Assembly: GCF_003148685.1 (NCBI RefSeq)
Contig: NZ_QGGR01000002.1
Span: 722,563-786,562 of the forward strand
DNA from: Actinoplanes xinjiangensis
Lineage (GTDB): Bacteria > Actinomycetota > Actinomycetes > Mycobacteriales > Micromonosporaceae
Direction of reading: 5' to 3'
DNA: 64,000 nucleotides
The notes below the pieces were generated by a model. That model saw only the letters and a list, made by a program, of their open reading frames with translations. It made no database searches and was not told where the DNA came from. The stretch's first letter is position 1, and each line of letters opens with the position of its first letter. Shown here piece by piece: positions 63,913-64,000 of this stretch. A program made the translations under genes and the position numbers.

Positions 63913-64000
63913 GCCCGACGCCCGACGCCCGACGCCCGACGCCCGACGCCCAACGCCCAACGCCCAACGCCCAACGCCCAACGCCCAACGCCCAACGCCC
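63913..64000. repeat. 7-bp microsatellite (GCCCGAC then GCCCAAC) running off the window
   Basis: Five perfect GCCCGAC units (63913-63947) switch to GCCCAAC, seven full units plus GCCC up to the last base. All copies within each block are identical, pointing to recent slippage expansion. Total length unknown because it continues past the edge. Confidence 0.95.

Overview
The window is a high-GC actinobacterial chromosome segment. It most resembles the Micromonosporaceae (Actinoplanes-like). The basis is the GC-rich codon use, the many GTG starts, an Lsr2 nucleoid protein, the BioB partner BsaP, a HipA-like kinase paired with a DUF3037 protein, and several ECF sigma/anti-sigma pairs. The genus is inference from gene content. 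I saw no rRNA, tRNA, CRISPR array, insertion sequence or prophage.

Layout. 1-5.2 kb: an arabino-oligosaccharide locus (binding lipoprotein, two permeases, a GH51 arabinofuranosidase cut by the left edge) facing a LacI-type regulator across a 16-bp operator palindrome. 5.2-9.4 kb: an OFA-family transporter with a 30-residue membrane peptide, an ECF sigma factor with a membrane partner, and a stand-alone LigD-type polymerase domain. 9.4-25 kb: acyl-CoA dehydrogenase, diguanylate cyclase, PF10081-type alpha/beta hydrolase, Ycf48-like protein, a DesK/DesR-like two-component system divergent from a fatty-acid desaturase, a CDP-alcohol phosphatidyltransferase, a GT-C membrane protein, a cholesterol-oxidase-like GMC enzyme and an SDR. 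25-33 kb: a 63-bp repeat array, dGTPase, LURP-one-like protein, metallo-beta-lactamase-fold hydrolase, lipid kinase, GAF protein, CNNM/CBS protein and an AlkA-type glycosylase. 33.4-37.8 kb: an ECF sigma/zinc-finger anti-sigma pair followed by three exported envelope proteins.

The most striking locus is 38.46-44.84 kb. Four tightly coupled genes on the minus strand, herA - sbcD(mre11) - sbcC(rad50) - nurA, are in the gene order known from the archaeal end-resection operon. A cluster of DnaA-box-like nonamers and a degenerate 21-23-bp repeat tract lie just upstream. It is followed by a RibD-C reductase coupled to a 39-residue Cys-rich peptide, an ACT protein with an ACT-GNAT acetyltransferase, and a biotin locus (bioB-bsaP divergent from bioF-bioD). 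The BioD there carries an unusual disordered extension of about 280 residues. 52.5-64 kb holds a ROK-type kinase, HAD hydrolase, methyltransferase, a GGDEF-EAL protein, a second 63-bp repeat array, lsr2 under a CebR-like palindrome, an SDR, an epimerase, the HipA-like kinase/DUF3037 pair and a 7-bp microsatellite running off the right edge.

A 57-63-bp palindromic element recurs across the window as two tandem arrays and three solitary copies, mostly between convergent genes.
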